The notes beneath the pieces were generated by a model. That model searched no databases. It worked only from the letters and a program-made list of their open reading frames with translations, and was not told the origin of the DNA. From positions 174,720-238,719 of the forward strand of contig NZ_JABXIN010000015.1 of NCBI RefSeq assembly GCF_013373065.1: a stretch of 64,000 nt of DNA, in the 5' to 3' direction. This stretch comes from Algoriphagus sp. GTDB lineage: Bacteria > Bacteroidota > Bacteroidia > Cytophagales > Cyclobacteriaceae. Numbering within the stretch: position 1 is the stretch's first letter; the number at the start of each line of letters is the position of its first letter. Shown piece after piece: positions 18,581-27,913 of this stretch. Both the position numbers and the translations under genes were made by a program.

Positions 18581-19489
18581 ATGGCTTCTTTAAAAGATTA
18601 CTTTCTTCTTCATTTTATTGTCCTGATTTGGGGTTTTACAGCCATTTTGGGTCTATTGATAAGCCTTCCTGCTTTGGAATTGGTTTTTTACCGGACATTA
18701 ATCGCCTCCATCGGAGTGGCACTTCTTTTTGCCTGGAAGCGAAAACCATTGTATATCCCTCCGCATCAAATGATGAAGGTATTAGGGACAGGGGTAATTA
18801 TCGCATTGCATTGGATTTTGTTTTTTTGGTCTGCGAGGGTTTCTACCGCCTCGGTCTGCTTGGCTGGAATGGCAACCACCTCTCTTTGGACAGCTTTTGT
18901 TGAACCTTTCTTCAATCGTACAAAAATCAAATGGTATGAGGTAGCCCTAGGCTTACTTGTTATTTCAGGCTTGCTGGTAATCTTCAAATTTGAGACTGGG
19001 TACTGGCTAGGGCTTTCTATGGCTTTGGCATCTGCATTCTTGGCTGCCTGTTTCTCAGTAATCAATGGTAGATTGACCCAGCGTCATGATCCTTACCAAA
19101 TCACCTTTTATGAGATGGCTGGTGCGAGTTTGGCAAGTTTGCTGTTTATGCCTATTTATACCATTTGGTTGACAGATGGATCCGGTATTCAATGGACTTG
19201 GCAAGGTTTTGATTGGTTTTGGCTCCTGCTTTTGGGTGGGGTTTGTACAGTTTATGCTTTTTCAGTTTCTGTCGATTTGATGAAGCGGCTCTCTGTTTTT
19301 TCCATTAACCTGACCATCAATTTAGAGCCGGTTTATGGGATTGTTTTAGCGGTTTTGATTTTTGGGGAAAAAGAAAAGATGACTCCTGGGTTTTACCTAG
19401 GCACCCTTATCATTTTGTTTTCGGTTTTAATCTATCCAGTCTTGAATTACTGGAATAAACGAAGGAAAGCAATTCGGACTTTGGGGTAA
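18581..19489 (+). CDS. EamA/DMT-superfamily transporter
   Basis: A 302-residue integral membrane protein with about ten hydrophobic helices arranged as two EamA repeats (roughly residues 5-135 and 148-290). The second ends with the family-like 'NLTINLEPVYGIVLAVLIFGEK'. Members export amino acids, nucleotides or other small metabolites; the substrate is unknown. It starts three bases after the permease gene and ends two bases before the convergent toxin gene. Confidence 0.88.
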   Translation: MASLKDYFLLHFIVLIWGFTAILGLLISLPALELVFYRTLIASIGVALLFAWKRKPLYIPPHQMMKVLGTGVIIALHWILFFWSARVSTASVCLAGMATTSLWTAFVEPFFNRTKIKWYEVALGLLVISGLLVIFKFETGYWLGLSMALASAFLAACFSVINGRLTQRHDPYQITFYEMAGASLASLLFMPIYTIWLTDGSGIQWTWQGFDWFWLLLLGGVCTVYAFSVSVDLMKRLSVFSINLTINLEPVYGIVLAVLIFGEKEKMTPGFYLGTLIILFSVLIYPVLNYWNKRRKAIRTLG

Positions 19490-19490
19490 T

Positions 19491-19823
19491 CTAAAGCGTG
19501 GTTAGGTCATTGAGGGTTTCCAAAGCTTGTGAAAGCTCAACTTTTGTGAGTTCTCCAACTTTTTCGATTAGATGTTCTTTAGAAACTGAACGTAATTGAA
19601 AAATCAGAATTTCAGAATCTTGTTTTAATCCGTTTGTGGGACTGGGTTTTAATATCGGGTTTCCCTTATAGTTTTTTATTTTGCTGGTAAGTGGGGCAAT
19701 AATTACCAAGTTTAAATACCTATTCATCAGGTTTCCGCTGAGAATTGCCACAGGTCGATAGCCTGCCTGTTCAGAGCCTCTGACTGGGTTGATGTCCGCA
19801 TACCAAATTTCACCTTGCTTCAT
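19491..19823 (-). CDS. MazF/PemK-type toxin (endoribonuclease)
   Basis: A 110-residue PemK/MazF-fold protein: 'GEIWYADINPVRGSEQAGYRPVAILSG' is the signature, given here in pieces around Arg23. Thr46 in 'APLTSK' matches the second catalytic residue of MazF mRNA interferases, and both are kept, so the toxin looks active. It overlaps the 3' end of the antitoxin gene by 14 bases, the standard order (antitoxin first). Confidence 0.9.
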   Translation of the reverse strand: MKQGEIWYADINPVRGSEQAGYRPVAILSGNLMNRYLNLVIIAPLTSKIKNYKGNPILKPSPTNGLKQDSEILIFQLRSVSKEHLIEKVGELTKVELSQALETLNDLTTL

Positions 19824-20055
19824 TGTCTTCCAATTGCTTGAAGTATTCGGCCATTCCTTCTTCTGCTAGAGCAAGGGTATCTTCATCATTGGCTGCTCGC
19901 TTAAAAGACTGAATGTATTCCACTCTTTTGAGATGATCTAGGTAGAGTCTAAGCGCATTTTCTAGGAGCTTATTTTTCGGAAGAGAAAGCTTTTTTGCCT
20001 CTTTTGTGAGTCTATCCAATAGGTCGTCAGGCAAGGAACTTGTAAAAGTAGCCAT
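19810..20055 (-). CDS. Ribbon-helix-helix antitoxin
   Basis: An 81-residue protein with an N-terminal ribbon-helix-helix DNA-binding segment ('ATFTSSLPDDLLDRLTKEA', then 'KNKLLENALRLYLDHL') and an acidic C-terminal tail likely to wrap the toxin. The start at 20055 is preferred to an upstream in-frame ATG at 20124, which would run through the promoter palindrome and into ispE. A perfect palindrome immediately precedes the ATG and is a good autoregulatory operator candidate. Confidence 0.85.
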   Translation of the reverse strand: MATFTSSLPDDLLDRLTKEAKKLSLPKNKLLENALRLYLDHLKRVEYIQSFKRAANDEDTLALAEEGMAEYFKQLEDNEAR

Positions 20056-20057
20056 AT

Positions 20058-20088
20058 GATTTATATTTATAATTTGTAAATATAAATC
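20058..20088 (-). promoter_or_regulatory. Palindromic operator/promoter of the toxin-antitoxin pair
   Basis: A 12-bp perfect inverted repeat (gatttatattta, 20058-20069, and taaatataaatc, 20077-20088) with a seven-base spacer sits two bases before the antitoxin ATG. The site also holds a TATATTTA resembling the phylum's -7 box on the minus strand, so a bound RHH dimer would block transcription. Operator function is inferred. Confidence 0.6.
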
Positions 20089-20101
20089 ACAACTATCTGG
20101 A

Positions 20102-20908
20102 TTACAAGTATTTTTCAAACACAAAGAATCCCTCTTTCCAGCTTAGGTCACTTGGCTTTTCATCAAAGAGTCCGAAAACGGTCGAGCCTGAACCGGACAT
20201 AGCCGCATAATAGGCGCCGGATTGATAGAGTTTCGATTTGATTTCCGCGATTTCAGGATAGGATTGGAAAATGGACGCCTCGAAATCATTGACCAATTCT
20301 TCTTTCCATCTGGATTTGTCCTTCAAAACCTCTTCTAAGTTGATAGAAGGTTTCTTTGGCGTTACTCCCGCATAGGCTTCTTTTGTCCCAACATGAATCC
20401 CCGGATGAATTAAAATCAGGAAAGATCCTTGAAGGGAGAGATCGATGGGTTCTAAAATTTCCCCTCTTCCCCGAGCAATTTTGGGCGTGTTTTCAACAAA
20501 AAATGGACAATCACTTCCTAATTGGGCGGCATACTCTTCAAGAAAAAAATCATCCAGATGAAGGTCAAAAAGATTATTCATCAATTTCAATGCAAATGCA
20601 GCATCGGCTGAACCTCCTCCTAAACCTGCACCCATTGGGATGTTTTTATGTAGATGAATTTTCAGATTAGGAAGTCCTTGAAAATCTTTTCTAATAAGTT
20701 TTTCGGCTTTTAGGATCAGATTGTCTTTGGAGTCTCCAGGGATAGAAAGTCCCGTGCTTTCCCAGCCGCCTTTTTTATCCACGATCATTTCCAAGGCATC
20801 AAAAAGCGGGATCGGAACCATGCAGGTTTCGATTTCATGATAGCCGTCTTTTCGTTTTCCGGTGATTTGGAGGCCTAAATTGATTTTGGCATTTGGAAAA
20901 GTGATCAT
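20102..20908 (-). CDS. ispE: 4-diphosphocytidyl-2-C-methyl-D-erythritol kinase
   Basis: IspE is the ATP-dependent GHMP kinase of the MEP isoprenoid pathway, phosphorylating CDP-methylerythritol. 'FPNAKINLGLQITGKRKDGYHEIET' opens the protein (seen in parts), the ATP-binding loop is 'PMGAGLGGGSADAAFAL', and the C-terminal GHMP motif is 'AAMSGSGSTVFGLF'. At 268 residues it is slightly short but complete. It lies 46 bases upstream of the toxin-antitoxin operator and is divergent from the ilv operon. Confidence 0.95.
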   Translation of the reverse strand: MITFPNAKINLGLQITGKRKDGYHEIETCMVPIPLFDALEMIVDKKGGWESTGLSIPGDSKDNLILKAEKLIRKDFQGLPNLKIHLHKNIPMGAGLGGGSADAAFALKLMNNLFDLHLDDFFLEEYAAQLGSDCPFFVENTPKIARGRGEILEPIDLSLQGSFLILIHPGIHVGTKEAYAGVTPKKPSINLEEVLKDKSRWKEELVNDFEASIFQSYPEIAEIKSKLYQSGAYYAAMSGSGSTVFGLFDEKPSDLSWKEGFFVFEKYL

Positions 20909-21222
20909 ATGGTGAAGATTTCAGACAAAATAAGGGAATTTTACAATGAAGTCATTGAAGGTCAAGCTTGAGATTTTTTTAACTGTTAAGCCAAAGATTT
21001 ATTGAAAAGGAATGAAAAACCGATATTTCTTGAGGAAATTCAAACAAAATGTCAATTTGATTGAAAAAGGTTTAAATCAGTACAAAATTTCGATTTTTTG
21101 AAAAATAAAAAATTCAAACATGGTAAATAGCTTAAAACAATCCTTTAATAGAATATAATTTCAAAAAAAATCATTTTACAAGAATTTATTTTCTGCAAAA
21201 ATTCATTTATGACAAATTAAAT
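20909..21222. other. AT-rich divergent spacer upstream of the ilv promoter
   Basis: About 310 bases, strongly A+T rich, with many runs of A and T, between ispE and the ilv promoter. No open frame with a plausible protein, RNA gene or clear repeat was seen. It should hold the ispE promoter and may hold upstream activator sites for the ilv operon. Confidence 0.5.
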
Positions 21223-21223
21223 A

Positions 21224-21254
21224 TTGTATCTGTGGTTTAAGAGGGTTAATTTTG
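21224..21254 (+). promoter_or_regulatory. Promoter of the ilv-leu operon
   Basis: TTG at 21224-21226, 20 bases of spacer, then TAATTTTG at 21247-21254 match the Bacteroidota -33/-7 pattern. Transcription would start near 21260, about 30 bases before the leader-peptide ATG at 21292. Confidence 0.6.
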
Positions 21255-21291
21255 AAGAGTTATTGATGGAATAGCAGCTCAACCCAATACT

Positions 21292-21342
21292 ATGAATCGA
21301 AACGTCTTTTTGCTTAGCATTATTATTCTCCTTGGATTTTAA
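21292..21342 (+). CDS. ilv operon leader peptide
   Basis: A 16-codon open frame encoding MNRNVFLLSIIILLGF. Eight of the 16 residues are Val, Leu or Ile, including Ile-Ile-Ile-Leu-Leu in a row. It ends (TAA, 21340-21342) four bases before the first strand of the attenuator. This is the expected design of a leader peptide whose translation senses charged branched-chain tRNAs. It is too short to be called by length alone; the evidence is composition plus position before ilvD. Confidence 0.85.
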   Translation: MNRNVFLLSIIILLGF

Positions 21343-21345
21343 GGT

Positions 21346-21411
21346 GAGGCACTAGACGATTATCAAAATATTAAACAATTAAGTGCCTCAATTGAAAGAG
21401 GCACTTTTTTT
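21346..21411 (+). promoter_or_regulatory. Transcription attenuator of the ilv-leu operon
   Basis: Three segments can pair in two exclusive ways. Segment A is gaggcact (21346-21353), B is agtgcctc (21382-21389) and C is gaggcact (21398-21405). A:B forms an antiterminator. B:C, extended to 9 bp with an eight-base loop and followed by TTTTTTT, forms an intrinsic terminator. A ribosome that finishes the leader peptide covers A and lets the terminator form. One stalled on the Ile/Leu codons leaves A free and lets transcription reach ilvD. Confidence 0.85.
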
Positions 21412-21422
21412 ATACCCTAATT

Positions 21423-23102
21423 ATGAATCTAAAGAAATACAGCTGGGAAATTTCAGATAATCCAGAGCATCCTGCAGGTAAAGCCATGCTTTTTGCGACG
21501 GGGTTGTCTGATAAAAAAATGAAACAGCCTTTCGTGGGCATCGCAAGTTGTGGGTATGAAAGTAACCCTTGCAATATGCATCTCAACGATTTTGCCGGTC
21601 TAATCAAAGCCTCCTCTCAGGAGTATGATTTGACCGGTTTGATTTTTAATACGATTGGGATTTCTGACGGAACTTCTATGGGTACGTTGGGGATGCGTTA
21701 TTCACTGGTTTCCAGAGAGATCATTGCGGATTCTATTGAGTCATTTATCCTTGGTCATTCCTTTGATGCCTGTGTAGCGATCGCAGGCTGTGATAAAAAT
21801 ATGCCCGGGGCGGTCATGGGAATGCTTCGCATTAACCGTCCATCGATTATGGTTTATGGTGGTACGATTGCCTCGGGCAATTATAAAGGGGAGAAACTGA
21901 ATATTGTTTCTGCCTTTGAAGCCTTCGGTAAAAAGATTCAGGGTACAATTTCGGATGAGGATTACGATGGGGTTATTCGTAATGCTTGTCCCGGTGCAGG
22001 AGCCTGTGGAGGAATGTACACTGCAAACACCATGTCTTCAGCTATTGAGGCCATGGGTATGTCTTTACCTTATTCTGCTTCTTATCCAGCTAATTCCCCG
22101 CAAAAGCTTCGGGAATGCCGAGAAGTAAATCAATATGTGAAGATTCTTTTGGAAAAAGATCTGAAGCCAAAGGATATCGTCACCAGAAAAAGTATTGAAA
22201 ATGCCGTTCGGGTCATCATTGCCTTGGGTGGCAGCACTAATGCAGTCTTGCATATTCTTGCAATTGCCAAGACGGCAGGAGTAGATTTTACATTGCAAGA
22301 TTTTAAAGCCTTGAATGATGTGATTCCTATGTTAGGGGATTTCAAGCCTTCAGGGAATTTTTTAATGGAAGATCTTCATGAACAGGGAGGGCTTCCTGCC
22401 TTTATGAAATTCATGCTTAATGAAGGCTTACTGCATGGGGATTGTATGACTGTTACCGGAAAAACCCTGGCAGAAAACTTGGAAAAGGTGGAGCCAATTG
22501 TTCCTTCCATGGTCAATTGTATACGTCCCCTGGATCAACCGCTTAAAAAGACAGGGCACCTGTGTATTCTCAAAGGAAACTTGGCTCCAGAAGGAGCGGT
22601 GTCTAAGATTACTGGAAAGGAAGGGATTTCATTTACTGGACCCGCGAAGGTTTTTGATTCTGAATTGGATGCCAATAATGCTATCCGGGATCACAAGGTT
22701 CAGGCTGGAGATATTGTCGTCGTTCGAAATGTCGGGCCAAAAGGGGCTCCGGGAATGCCTGAAATGTTGAAGCCTACCTCCATGATTATTGGAGCAGGCT
22801 TGGGTTCAGATGTAGCCTTGATTACTGATGGCCGGTTCTCAGGGGGAACGCATGGTTTTGTGGTAGGTCACGTGACGCCGGAAGCTTGGTGTGGTGGCCC
22901 AATTGGACTTTTAAGAGATGGGGACGTGATAACTATCGACGCAGATAAGTTGGAGCTATCAGTAGCTGTCAGTGAGGAGGAATTTGCAGAACGTAAAAAG
23001 TCTTGGTCTCCAAAGGTCATCGAAGGTCTGCAAGGGACTTTGAAAAAATACAATAAACTCGTTGCCACTGCCTCTGAAGGTTGTGTGACAGATAAATTTT
23101 AA
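21423..23102 (+). CDS. ilvD: Dihydroxy-acid dehydratase
   Basis: IlvD dehydrates dihydroxy acids to the 2-oxo acid precursors of valine and isoleucine, using an Fe-S cluster and Mg2+. The cluster cysteines lie in 'CGYESNPCN', 'GCDKNMPGA' and '[16 protein letters not shown]'. '[19 protein letters not shown]' is the C-terminal signature (in parts). At 559 residues it is full length. It is the first structural gene after the attenuator and is separated by four bases from ilvB. Confidence 0.97.
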   Translation: MNLKKYSWEISDNPEHPAGKAMLFATGLSDKKMKQPFVGIASCGYESNPCNMHLNDFAGLIKASSQEYDLTGLIFNTIGISDGTSMGTLGMRYSLVSREIIADSIESFILGHSFDACVAIAGCDKNMPGAVMGMLRINRPSIMVYGGTIASGNYKGEKLNIVSAFEAFGKKIQGTISDEDYDGVIRNACPGAGACGGMYTANTMSSAIEAMGMSLPYSASYPANSPQKLRECREVNQYVKILLEKDLKPKDIVTRKSIENAVRVIIALGGSTNAVLHILAIAKTAGVDFTLQDFKALNDVIPMLGDFKPSGNFLMEDLHEQGGLPAFMKFMLNEGLLHGDCMTVTGKTLAENLEKVEPIVPSMVNCIRPLDQPLKKTGHLCILKGNLAPEGAVSKITGKEGISFTGPAKVFDSELDANNAIRDHKVQAGDIVVVRNVGPKGAPGMPEMLKPTSMIIGAGLGSDVALITDGRFSGGTHGFVVGHVTPEAWCGGPIGLLRDGDVITIDADKLELSVAVSEEEFAERKKSWSPKVIEGLQGTLKKYNKLVATASEGCVTDKF

Positions 23103-23106
23103 ACCT

Positions 23107-24801
23107 ATGAAGGATTCCATGATCCGGGGAGCAGACATAGTAGTTGAATCCCTTATTGCTGAACAAGCTGAGATTATATTCGGATATCCCGGTGGAGCAA
23201 TCATGCCTGTTTATGATGCCTTGTATGACTATCATGAACAAATTAAGCATGTCCTTACCCGTCATGAACAAGGAGCTATCCATGCGGCACAAGGTTACGC
23301 CCGTGTCTCTGGAAAAGTTGGTGTCTGCCTCGCTACCTCAGGTCCAGGTGCGACAAACTTGATAACCGGCTTGGCCGATGCTCAAATTGACAGCACGCCT
23401 TTGGTTTGTATTACAGGACAAGTAGCTGCTCATTTGTTAGGAACGGATGCTTTTCAGGAAACAGATGTGGTTGGTATTTCCATGCCGGGTACAAAGTGGA
23501 ATGTTCAGGTTAGACGAGTAGAAGATATTGCCCCGGCAATTGCTAAAGGGTTTTACATAGCTCGCTCGGGAAGACCAGGACCAGTGTTAATTGATATCAC
23601 CAAAAACGCTCAAGTGGATTTTGGAGAAATGAATTATACTCCATGTTTGGGCTTCCGATCGTATAAAGTTCATCTTCCTGTTGAAAAAACAGCTATTCAG
23701 CAAGCTGCGGATTTGATCAATAAAGCTGAACGTCCATATGTATTATATGGTCAAGGGGTAGTACTTGGAAAGGCAGAAACGGAATTGAAGTTTTTCCTAG
23801 ACAAAACAGGAATACCGGCTGCTTCCACCTTATTGGGTTCTGGAGCATTATCCCAAGATCATCCATGCTTTGTGGGAAAACTGGGTATGCATGGTAATTA
23901 TGCTCCTAATTTATTGACTAATCAATGTGATGTACTTATTGCAGTAGGAATGCGATTTGATGATCGCGTGACGGGTGATTTGAAGCGCTATGCAAAGCAG
24001 GCCAAAGTTATTCACCTGGAATTAGATCCTGCTGAAGTCAATAAAAATGTAAAAGCCGATGTGCCTGTTTTGGGAGATTGTAAGGAAAGTCTTTCCATGC
24101 TGACAGAGGCTGTTGAAAAGAAGAGTCATCCGGAATGGCTGGCTAAGTTCCGGGAGTTGGAGCAATTGGAAAAAGAAGCTGTGATGCAGCATGATATTTC
24201 TCCTACCAAAAATGGATTGACCATGGGAGAAGTGATCAATCAAATCAATCAATACAAAGCAGATGATGCGGTTCTAGTCACCGATGTAGGACAGCATCAG
24301 ATGATTGCCTGGCGTTATTTCAATTATAAAAAGCCACATACTCAGATTACATCTGGAGGATTGGGAACCATGGGTTTTGCACTTCCGGCCGCTTTGGGGG
24401 CTCAGTTATATGATTATTCTCGACAAGTGATTTGTGTAGTTGGGGATGGAGGTATCCAAATGACGATACAGGAGTTGGGCACTATCATGCAAACAAAAGC
24501 ACCAGTGAAAATTGTGCTTTTGAATAACAATTATTTGGGAATGGTGCGACAGTGGCAGCAGATGTTTTTCGATAAGCGCTATTCATTCACTGAATTGGAT
24601 AATCCGGAATTTATAAAAATTGCTGAAGCCTATGGGATCAAAGCCCAACGGGTAAATGCAAGAGGGGAATTGACAGAGGCAATTGAAGATATGCTGATCT
24701 ATGATGGTTCCTATTTCTTGGAGGTGATGGTTGAAAAAGAAGATAATGTGTTCCCGATGATTGCCACTGGCTGTTCGGTAGAGGAGGTACGATTAAGCTA
24801 A
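23107..24801 (+). CDS. ilvB: Acetolactate synthase large (catalytic) subunit
   Basis: This ThDP enzyme joins two pyruvates, or pyruvate and 2-oxobutyrate, in the first common step of valine and isoleucine synthesis. The 564-residue chain has the catalytic Glu in 'FGYPGGAIMPVYDAL' (seen in parts: Glu of 'RHEQGAIHAAQGYA'). The ThDP/Mg2+ motif is 'VVGDGGIQMT...NNNYLGMVRQW'. It follows ilvD by four bases and precedes the regulatory subunit ilvN by eight. Confidence 0.96.
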   Translation: MKDSMIRGADIVVESLIAEQAEIIFGYPGGAIMPVYDALYDYHEQIKHVLTRHEQGAIHAAQGYARVSGKVGVCLATSGPGATNLITGLADAQIDSTPLVCITGQVAAHLLGTDAFQETDVVGISMPGTKWNVQVRRVEDIAPAIAKGFYIARSGRPGPVLIDITKNAQVDFGEMNYTPCLGFRSYKVHLPVEKTAIQQAADLINKAERPYVLYGQGVVLGKAETELKFFLDKTGIPAASTLLGSGALSQDHPCFVGKLGMHGNYAPNLLTNQCDVLIAVGMRFDDRVTGDLKRYAKQAKVIHLELDPAEVNKNVKADVPVLGDCKESLSMLTEAVEKKSHPEWLAKFRELEQLEKEAVMQHDISPTKNGLTMGEVINQINQYKADDAVLVTDVGQHQMIAWRYFNYKKPHTQITSGGLGTMGFALPAALGAQLYDYSRQVICVVGDGGIQMTIQELGTIMQTKAPVKIVLLNNNYLGMVRQWQQMFFDKRYSFTELDNPEFIKIAEAYGIKAQRVNARGELTEAIEDMLIYDGSYFLEVMVEKEDNVFPMIATGCSVEEVRLS

Positions 24802-24809
24802 TCCAGACT

Positions 24810-25310
24810 ATGAAGCGCTATACGATTTTTGTTATTACTGAGAACTTCATTGGAATTCTCAACCGAATCACGATCATCTTCACGCGGAGAGGGATCAATA
24901 TTGATGCGTTGACGGCCTCTGAAAGTCGCGTAGATGGGATTCATCGAATCACCATTGAAGTTACCACCTCTGAGGAAATGGTCATCCAACTCGTCAATCA
25001 GATCGAAAAGGTCATTGATGTGATCAAAGCATTCTATCATGAAGATGAGGGAGTAGTGTATCAGGAGATTGCTTTGTACAAAATTCCAGTGACCCGATTG
25101 GATGGGGGGCTGGAAAAAATCATTCGGCAACACAATGCGAAAATTATTGCGGCGGAGCCTCAGTTTGTGGTGTTAGAACTTTCTGGACACAAGGAACAAA
25201 CCCAAGAATTGCTGGAAATTTTGAAAGGCTATGGGCTTTTGGAATTTGCCCGGTCGGGTAGAGTTGCTGTCGCCAAACGAATGGTGACGATCGATGATTT
25301 TATTAAATAA
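24810..25310 (+). CDS. ilvN: Acetolactate synthase small (regulatory) subunit
   Basis: A 166-residue regulatory subunit with an N-terminal ACT domain ('FVITENFIGILNRITIIFTRRGINIDALTA', seen in parts) that in this family binds valine for feedback inhibition. A second ACT-like half follows (about residues 80-160). It matches the IlvH/IlvN small-subunit length and lies directly after ilvB. Confidence 0.93.
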   Translation: MKRYTIFVITENFIGILNRITIIFTRRGINIDALTASESRVDGIHRITIEVTTSEEMVIQLVNQIEKVIDVIKAFYHEDEGVVYQEIALYKIPVTRLDGGLEKIIRQHNAKIIAAEPQFVVLELSGHKEQTQELLEILKGYGLLEFARSGRVAVAKRMVTIDDFIK

Positions 25311-25346
25311 ATAATTGAATATCAAACTATTAAATCTTATAAAGCT

Positions 25347-26390
25347 ATGAAGTTAAAATTTGGCAATGTGGAAGAAAATGTGGTCACTCGGGAAGAGTTT
25401 CCTCTAGAAAAAGCCAGAGAGGTACTCAAAGATGAAGTGATTGCAGTTATTGGCTATGGGGTTCAAGGTCCAGGTCAGGCTTTAAACCTGAAAGACAATG
25501 GCTTCCACGTTATTGTAGGTCAGCGTAAGAATTCAAAAACCTGGGATAAAGCCGTTGCTGACGGATGGGTTCCCGGAGAAACACTTTTCGATATCGAAGA
25601 AGCTTGTGAGCGTGGAACGATCATTCAATTCTTGCTTTCTGATGCAGGTCAAATTGCCTTATGGCCAACCGTGAAAAAGCATCTGACTCCAGGAAAAGCC
25701 TTGTATTTCTCTCATGGTTTTGGAGTGACTTACAAAGACAAAACTGGAATCATCCCACCTGCTGATGTAGATGTGATTTTGGTGGCACCAAAAGGTTCTG
25801 GTACTTCTTTGAGAAGAATGTTTGTGGAAGGAAGAGGCTTGAACTCATCTTATGCCATTTATCAAGATGCAACCGGAAAAGCCAAAGATCGCGTGATTGC
25901 TTTGGGGATTGGCGTTGGTTCCGGATACCTTTTTGAGACTGATTTCTATCGCGAAGTAACTTCCGATTTGACTGGAGAGCGTGGAACTTTGATGGGAGCA
26001 ATTCAGGGTATTTTTGCAGCGCAATATGAGGTGCTCCGTGAAAATGGACATACTCCTTCCGAGGCATTCAACGAGACCGTGGAAGAATTAACGCAATCCT
26101 TGATGCCTTTGGTGGCAGAGAATGGGATGGATTGGATGTATGCCAACTGTTCGACTACTGCCCAGCGAGGAGCTTTGGATTGGTGGAAACCTTTCCGGGA
26201 TGCGACTAAACCGGTTTTTGAAGCTTTGTATGAATCCGTTAAAACCGGAAAAGAAGCACAAAAATCCATCGACTCCAATTCCAAGCCAGATTACAGAGAA
26301 AAGTTAGAAGAGGAATTGAAAGAATTAAGAGAATCAGAAATGTGGCAGGCAGGTGCTGTCGTCCGACAGTTGCGGCCAGAAAATAATTAA
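25347..26390 (+). CDS. ilvC: Ketol-acid reductoisomerase
   Basis: IlvC isomerises and reduces acetolactate or acetohydroxybutyrate with NADPH and Mg2+. The Rossmann motif is 'VIGYGVQGPGQALNLKDNG' and the metal-binding stretch 'TSDLTGERGTLMG' is present. The 347-residue length and sequences such as 'DWMYANCSTTAQRGALDWW' resemble the class seen in Bacteroidota and in fungal Ilv5 more than the short class I bacterial enzyme. It is in line with ilvDBN. No ilvA follows it. Confidence 0.95.
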   Translation: MKLKFGNVEENVVTREEFPLEKAREVLKDEVIAVIGYGVQGPGQALNLKDNGFHVIVGQRKNSKTWDKAVADGWVPGETLFDIEEACERGTIIQFLLSDAGQIALWPTVKKHLTPGKALYFSHGFGVTYKDKTGIIPPADVDVILVAPKGSGTSLRRMFVEGRGLNSSYAIYQDATGKAKDRVIALGIGVGSGYLFETDFYREVTSDLTGERGTLMGAIQGIFAAQYEVLRENGHTPSEAFNETVEELTQSLMPLVAENGMDWMYANCSTTAQRGALDWWKPFRDATKPVFEALYESVKTGKEAQKSIDSNSKPDYREKLEEELKELRESEMWQAGAVVRQLRPENN

Positions 26391-26402
26391 ACCCAAAAAA
26401 TC

Positions 26403-27911
26403 ATGAGTGACAAGCTGTGGATATTTGATACCACCCTTAGAGACGGGGAGCAAGTTCCTGGATGCCAATTGAATACCCAGGAGAAAATTGTGGTGGCGAA
26501 AGCCTTAGAAGAATTAGGTGTTGACATCATTGAGGCAGGATTTCCGATTTCAAGTCCGGGTGATTTCAACTCAGTTGTAGAGATTTCAAAGGCTGTCTCC
26601 AACCCGATCATTTGTGCCCTTTCCCGAGCTGTGGAAAAAGATATTGAGGTGGCGGCCCAAGCTTTGAAATTCGCTAAGAAAGGAAGGATTCATACCGGAA
26701 TCGGTGTATCTCCTTACCATATTCAATACAAACTTCGCTCGACTCCGGATGAAATTATCCGAAGAGGGGTGGCAGCGGTCAAATTCGCCAAGCAATTTGT
26801 CGAGGACGTGGAATTTTATGCAGAGGATGCAGGTCGATCCGAGCCGGATTTTCTTTGTAAGATCATCGAAGAAGTAATCAAGGCTGGTGCTACCGTAGTC
26901 AATATTCCTGACACGACTGGATATTGCTTGCCCGAGCAATATGGCGGAATTATCGCAGACCTGAAAAATCGGGTTCCGAATATTGATAGAGCTATCATCT
27001 CCACGCATTGCCACAATGATCTGGGTATGGCTACTGCCAATACGGTTGCTGGTGTACAAAATGGTGCACGTCAGGTAGAAGTGACGATCAATGGAATCGG
27101 TGAACGGGCCGGAAATACTTCCATGGAAGAAGTAGTGATGGCGATTAAATGTCATCAAGCCATTCCAGTTCATACAGATATTGTCACTCAAAAAATCTAT
27201 CATACTAGTCGCTTGGTTTCCAAATTGATGAATATGCCTGTGCAACCTAACAAAGCGATAGTGGGTAGAAACGCTTTTGCCCATTCCTCAGGAATTCATC
27301 AAGATGGAGTGTTGAAGCATAGGGAAAATTATGAAATCATCGACCCGAAGGAGGTTGGGGTGGAAGAGTCTTCCATTGTTTTGACTGCACGGTCTGGTCG
27401 GGCCGCATTGAAGCACCATTTGGATGCCTTGGGTGTAGAATTGGAAGGAGAGGAGCTTCGCAAAGTTTATGAGGCCTTTTTGGAATTGGCTGATTCCAAG
27501 CGGGATATTGGTCGAAAGGATCTGCTTTCACTTGTTGGAAAGTATCTTGATGAGTCCAATTTCATCGAATTGCAGGGAGTGAGTTATTCTTCCAATGGAG
27601 AAGTTAAAGCAAATGTCAAGTTAAAAATTGGGGATACCAGCCACCAAGCCTCCGCAACCGGGGTAGGTCCTGTTGATGCTGTTTTGACAGCAATCGAGAA
27701 AATGGTCCAGCCACAAGTAGACCTGGAAGAGTTCCTCATTCAGGCCATGACTCATGGATCCAATGATGTGGCAAAGGTCCATATGCGGGTGATCAAATCC
27801 GATAAACCGTATCATGGCTTTGCCTCCAATGAAGATATCGTATTGGCTTCTGCACAAGCTTTTGTAGATGCATTAAACAAAATTCCAGTCAAAGAATACG
27901 CGACTGCCTAA
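26403..27911 (+). CDS. leuA: 2-isopropylmalate synthase
   Basis: LeuA condenses acetyl-CoA with 2-oxoisovalerate, the first committed step to leucine. The TIM-barrel domain (about residues 1-270) opens with '[13 protein letters not shown]' and has the metal-binding '[14 protein letters not shown]'. The substrate loop '[15 protein letters not shown]' follows. The C-terminal half carries the leucine-binding regulatory domain. At 502 residues it is the standard type. It is one of two members of this superfamily in the operon; the other is at 29963-31549. Confidence 0.94.
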   Translation: MSDKLWIFDTTLRDGEQVPGCQLNTQEKIVVAKALEELGVDIIEAGFPISSPGDFNSVVEISKAVSNPIICALSRAVEKDIEVAAQALKFAKKGRIHTGIGVSPYHIQYKLRSTPDEIIRRGVAAVKFAKQFVEDVEFYAEDAGRSEPDFLCKIIEEVIKAGATVVNIPDTTGYCLPEQYGGIIADLKNRVPNIDRAIISTHCHNDLGMATANTVAGVQNGARQVEVTINGIGERAGNTSMEEVVMAIKCHQAIPVHTDIVTQKIYHTSRLVSKLMNMPVQPNKAIVGRNAFAHSSGIHQDGVLKHRENYEIIDPKEVGVEESSIVLTARSGRAALKHHLDALGVELEGEELRKVYEAFLELADSKRDIGRKDLLSLVGKYLDESNFIELQGVSYSSNGEVKANVKLKIGDTSHQASATGVGPVDAVLTAIEKMVQPQVDLEEFLIQAMTHGSNDVAKVHMRVIKSDKPYHGFASNEDIVLASAQAFVDALNKIPVKEYATA

Positions 27912-27913
27912 TT

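Noticed and set aside
26586..27284. A 232-codon open frame on the minus strand within leuA
   Set aside because: It is opposite a well-conserved gene; its translation has no domain-like pattern and is explained by codon bias.
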